Both the position numbers and the translations under genes were made by a program. From the NCBI GenBank assembly GCA_029975965.1, contig JARKOV010000060.1, positions 1 to 5,263 of the forward strand: DNA of 5,263 nt. Direction: 5' to 3'. The stretch comes from Anaerolinea sp. (GTDB taxonomy: Bacteria > Chloroflexota > Anaerolineae > Anaerolineales > Anaerolineaceae). Shown piece after piece: positions 5,099 to 5,263 of this stretch (position 1 is the first letter of the stretch; the number at the start of each line of letters is the position of its first letter). The notes under the pieces are model-generated. The model was not told the DNA's origin, ran no database searches, and saw only the letters and a program-made list of their open reading frames with translations.

Positions 5099-5263
5099 GT
5101 TATGCTCCACCCGAAGTCTGGCGAGTATGATCCGCCCGTCGGGTAAAACCTCGTAATCACTGCCCACTAACGGAAGGCGACTGCCGTTTTCCCAGCGATA
5201 GACCGTCGCCAGCAGGGTGTAATTACCCGACGGCAGAGCATGAGTATCGAATTCGTATAACCG
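5087..5263 (-). CDS. C-terminal end of a probable membrane glycosyltransferase-type protein (partial)
   Basis: The minus-strand frame is open from the right edge and ends in TAA at 5089-5087, giving the last 58 residues of a protein whose start lies beyond the window. The end reads LPSGNYTLLATVYRWENG, then SRLPLVGSDYEVLPDGRI, then ILARLRVEHNTNG. The pattern 'LPxGxYTLxxxxY...G.RLP.......V.L..L.V' is what I know from the beta-sandwich C-terminal module of Chloroflexota GT39/PMT-like membrane glycosyltransferases, where it follows the membrane segments and probably lies outside the cytoplasm. Similar short sandwich modules occur in other surface proteins, so the family call is moderate while the coding call is good. 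Having no start codon in view, the fragment is easily missed. Confidence 0.68.
   Translation of the reverse strand, partial: RLYEFDTHALPSGNYTLLATVYRWENGSRLPLVGSDYEVLPDGRIILARLRVEHNTNG

Noticed and set aside
4680..5156. Plus-strand 158-codon frame with GGFEPPTTCPQCT
   Set aside because: That peptide is the known false translation of the reverse strand of a tRNA gene; the rest runs through the promoter and repeat elements.

Overview
The window is high-GC bacterial chromosome. It looks most like a member of the Chloroflexota (Anaerolineae-type), but this is inference. It rests on GC-rich codon use, the style of the partial protein at the right edge (a C-terminal module I associate with Chloroflexota membrane glycosyltransferases), and a C/G-run dispersed palindrome of a kind common in that phylum. 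No 16S rRNA or other decisive marker is present, and nothing suggests a plasmid, phage or transposon.

Layout. Plus strand, left: the C-terminal part of a HAD-superfamily hydrolase (1-594, its N-terminus and DxD motif lie outside the window), followed 13 nt later by a class I SAM-dependent methyltransferase (608-1354). These converge with a long minus-strand series. Read from the right (transcription order), that series is: a cut-off C-terminus of a probable membrane glycosyltransferase-type protein (5263-5087); a repeat-bearing intergenic stretch; a strong sigma70-type promoter; tRNA-Pro(UGG) (4865-4792); a 104-aa protein of unknown function (4693-4379); ribonuclease HII, rnhB (4358-3684); a DHA3-type MFS exporter (about 3687-2365) whose likely TTG start overlaps the rnhB stop; a 97-nt AT-rich gap with an imperfect hairpin; and an ANT(6)/AadE-like nucleotidyltransferase (2267-1377).

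How the genes may work together. The 104-aa gene, rnhB and the exporter are packed tightly enough to be one transcription unit, and the only good promoter I can see upstream is the tRNA-Pro promoter. The exporter and the aminoglycoside-nucleotidyltransferase-like gene could be a small drug-export plus drug-modification pair. However, the nucleotidyltransferase sits behind its own AT-rich leader and may be expressed separately.

I see no wholly new system. The points most worth a second look are a 68-bp element that can fold as a three-way junction, the almost leaderless tRNA-Pro that may drive a protein operon, the unidentified 104-aa protein paired with rnhB, the nucleotidyltransferase with an altered GS motif and structured leader, and the short glycosyltransferase remnant that a start-codon-based gene finder would miss.
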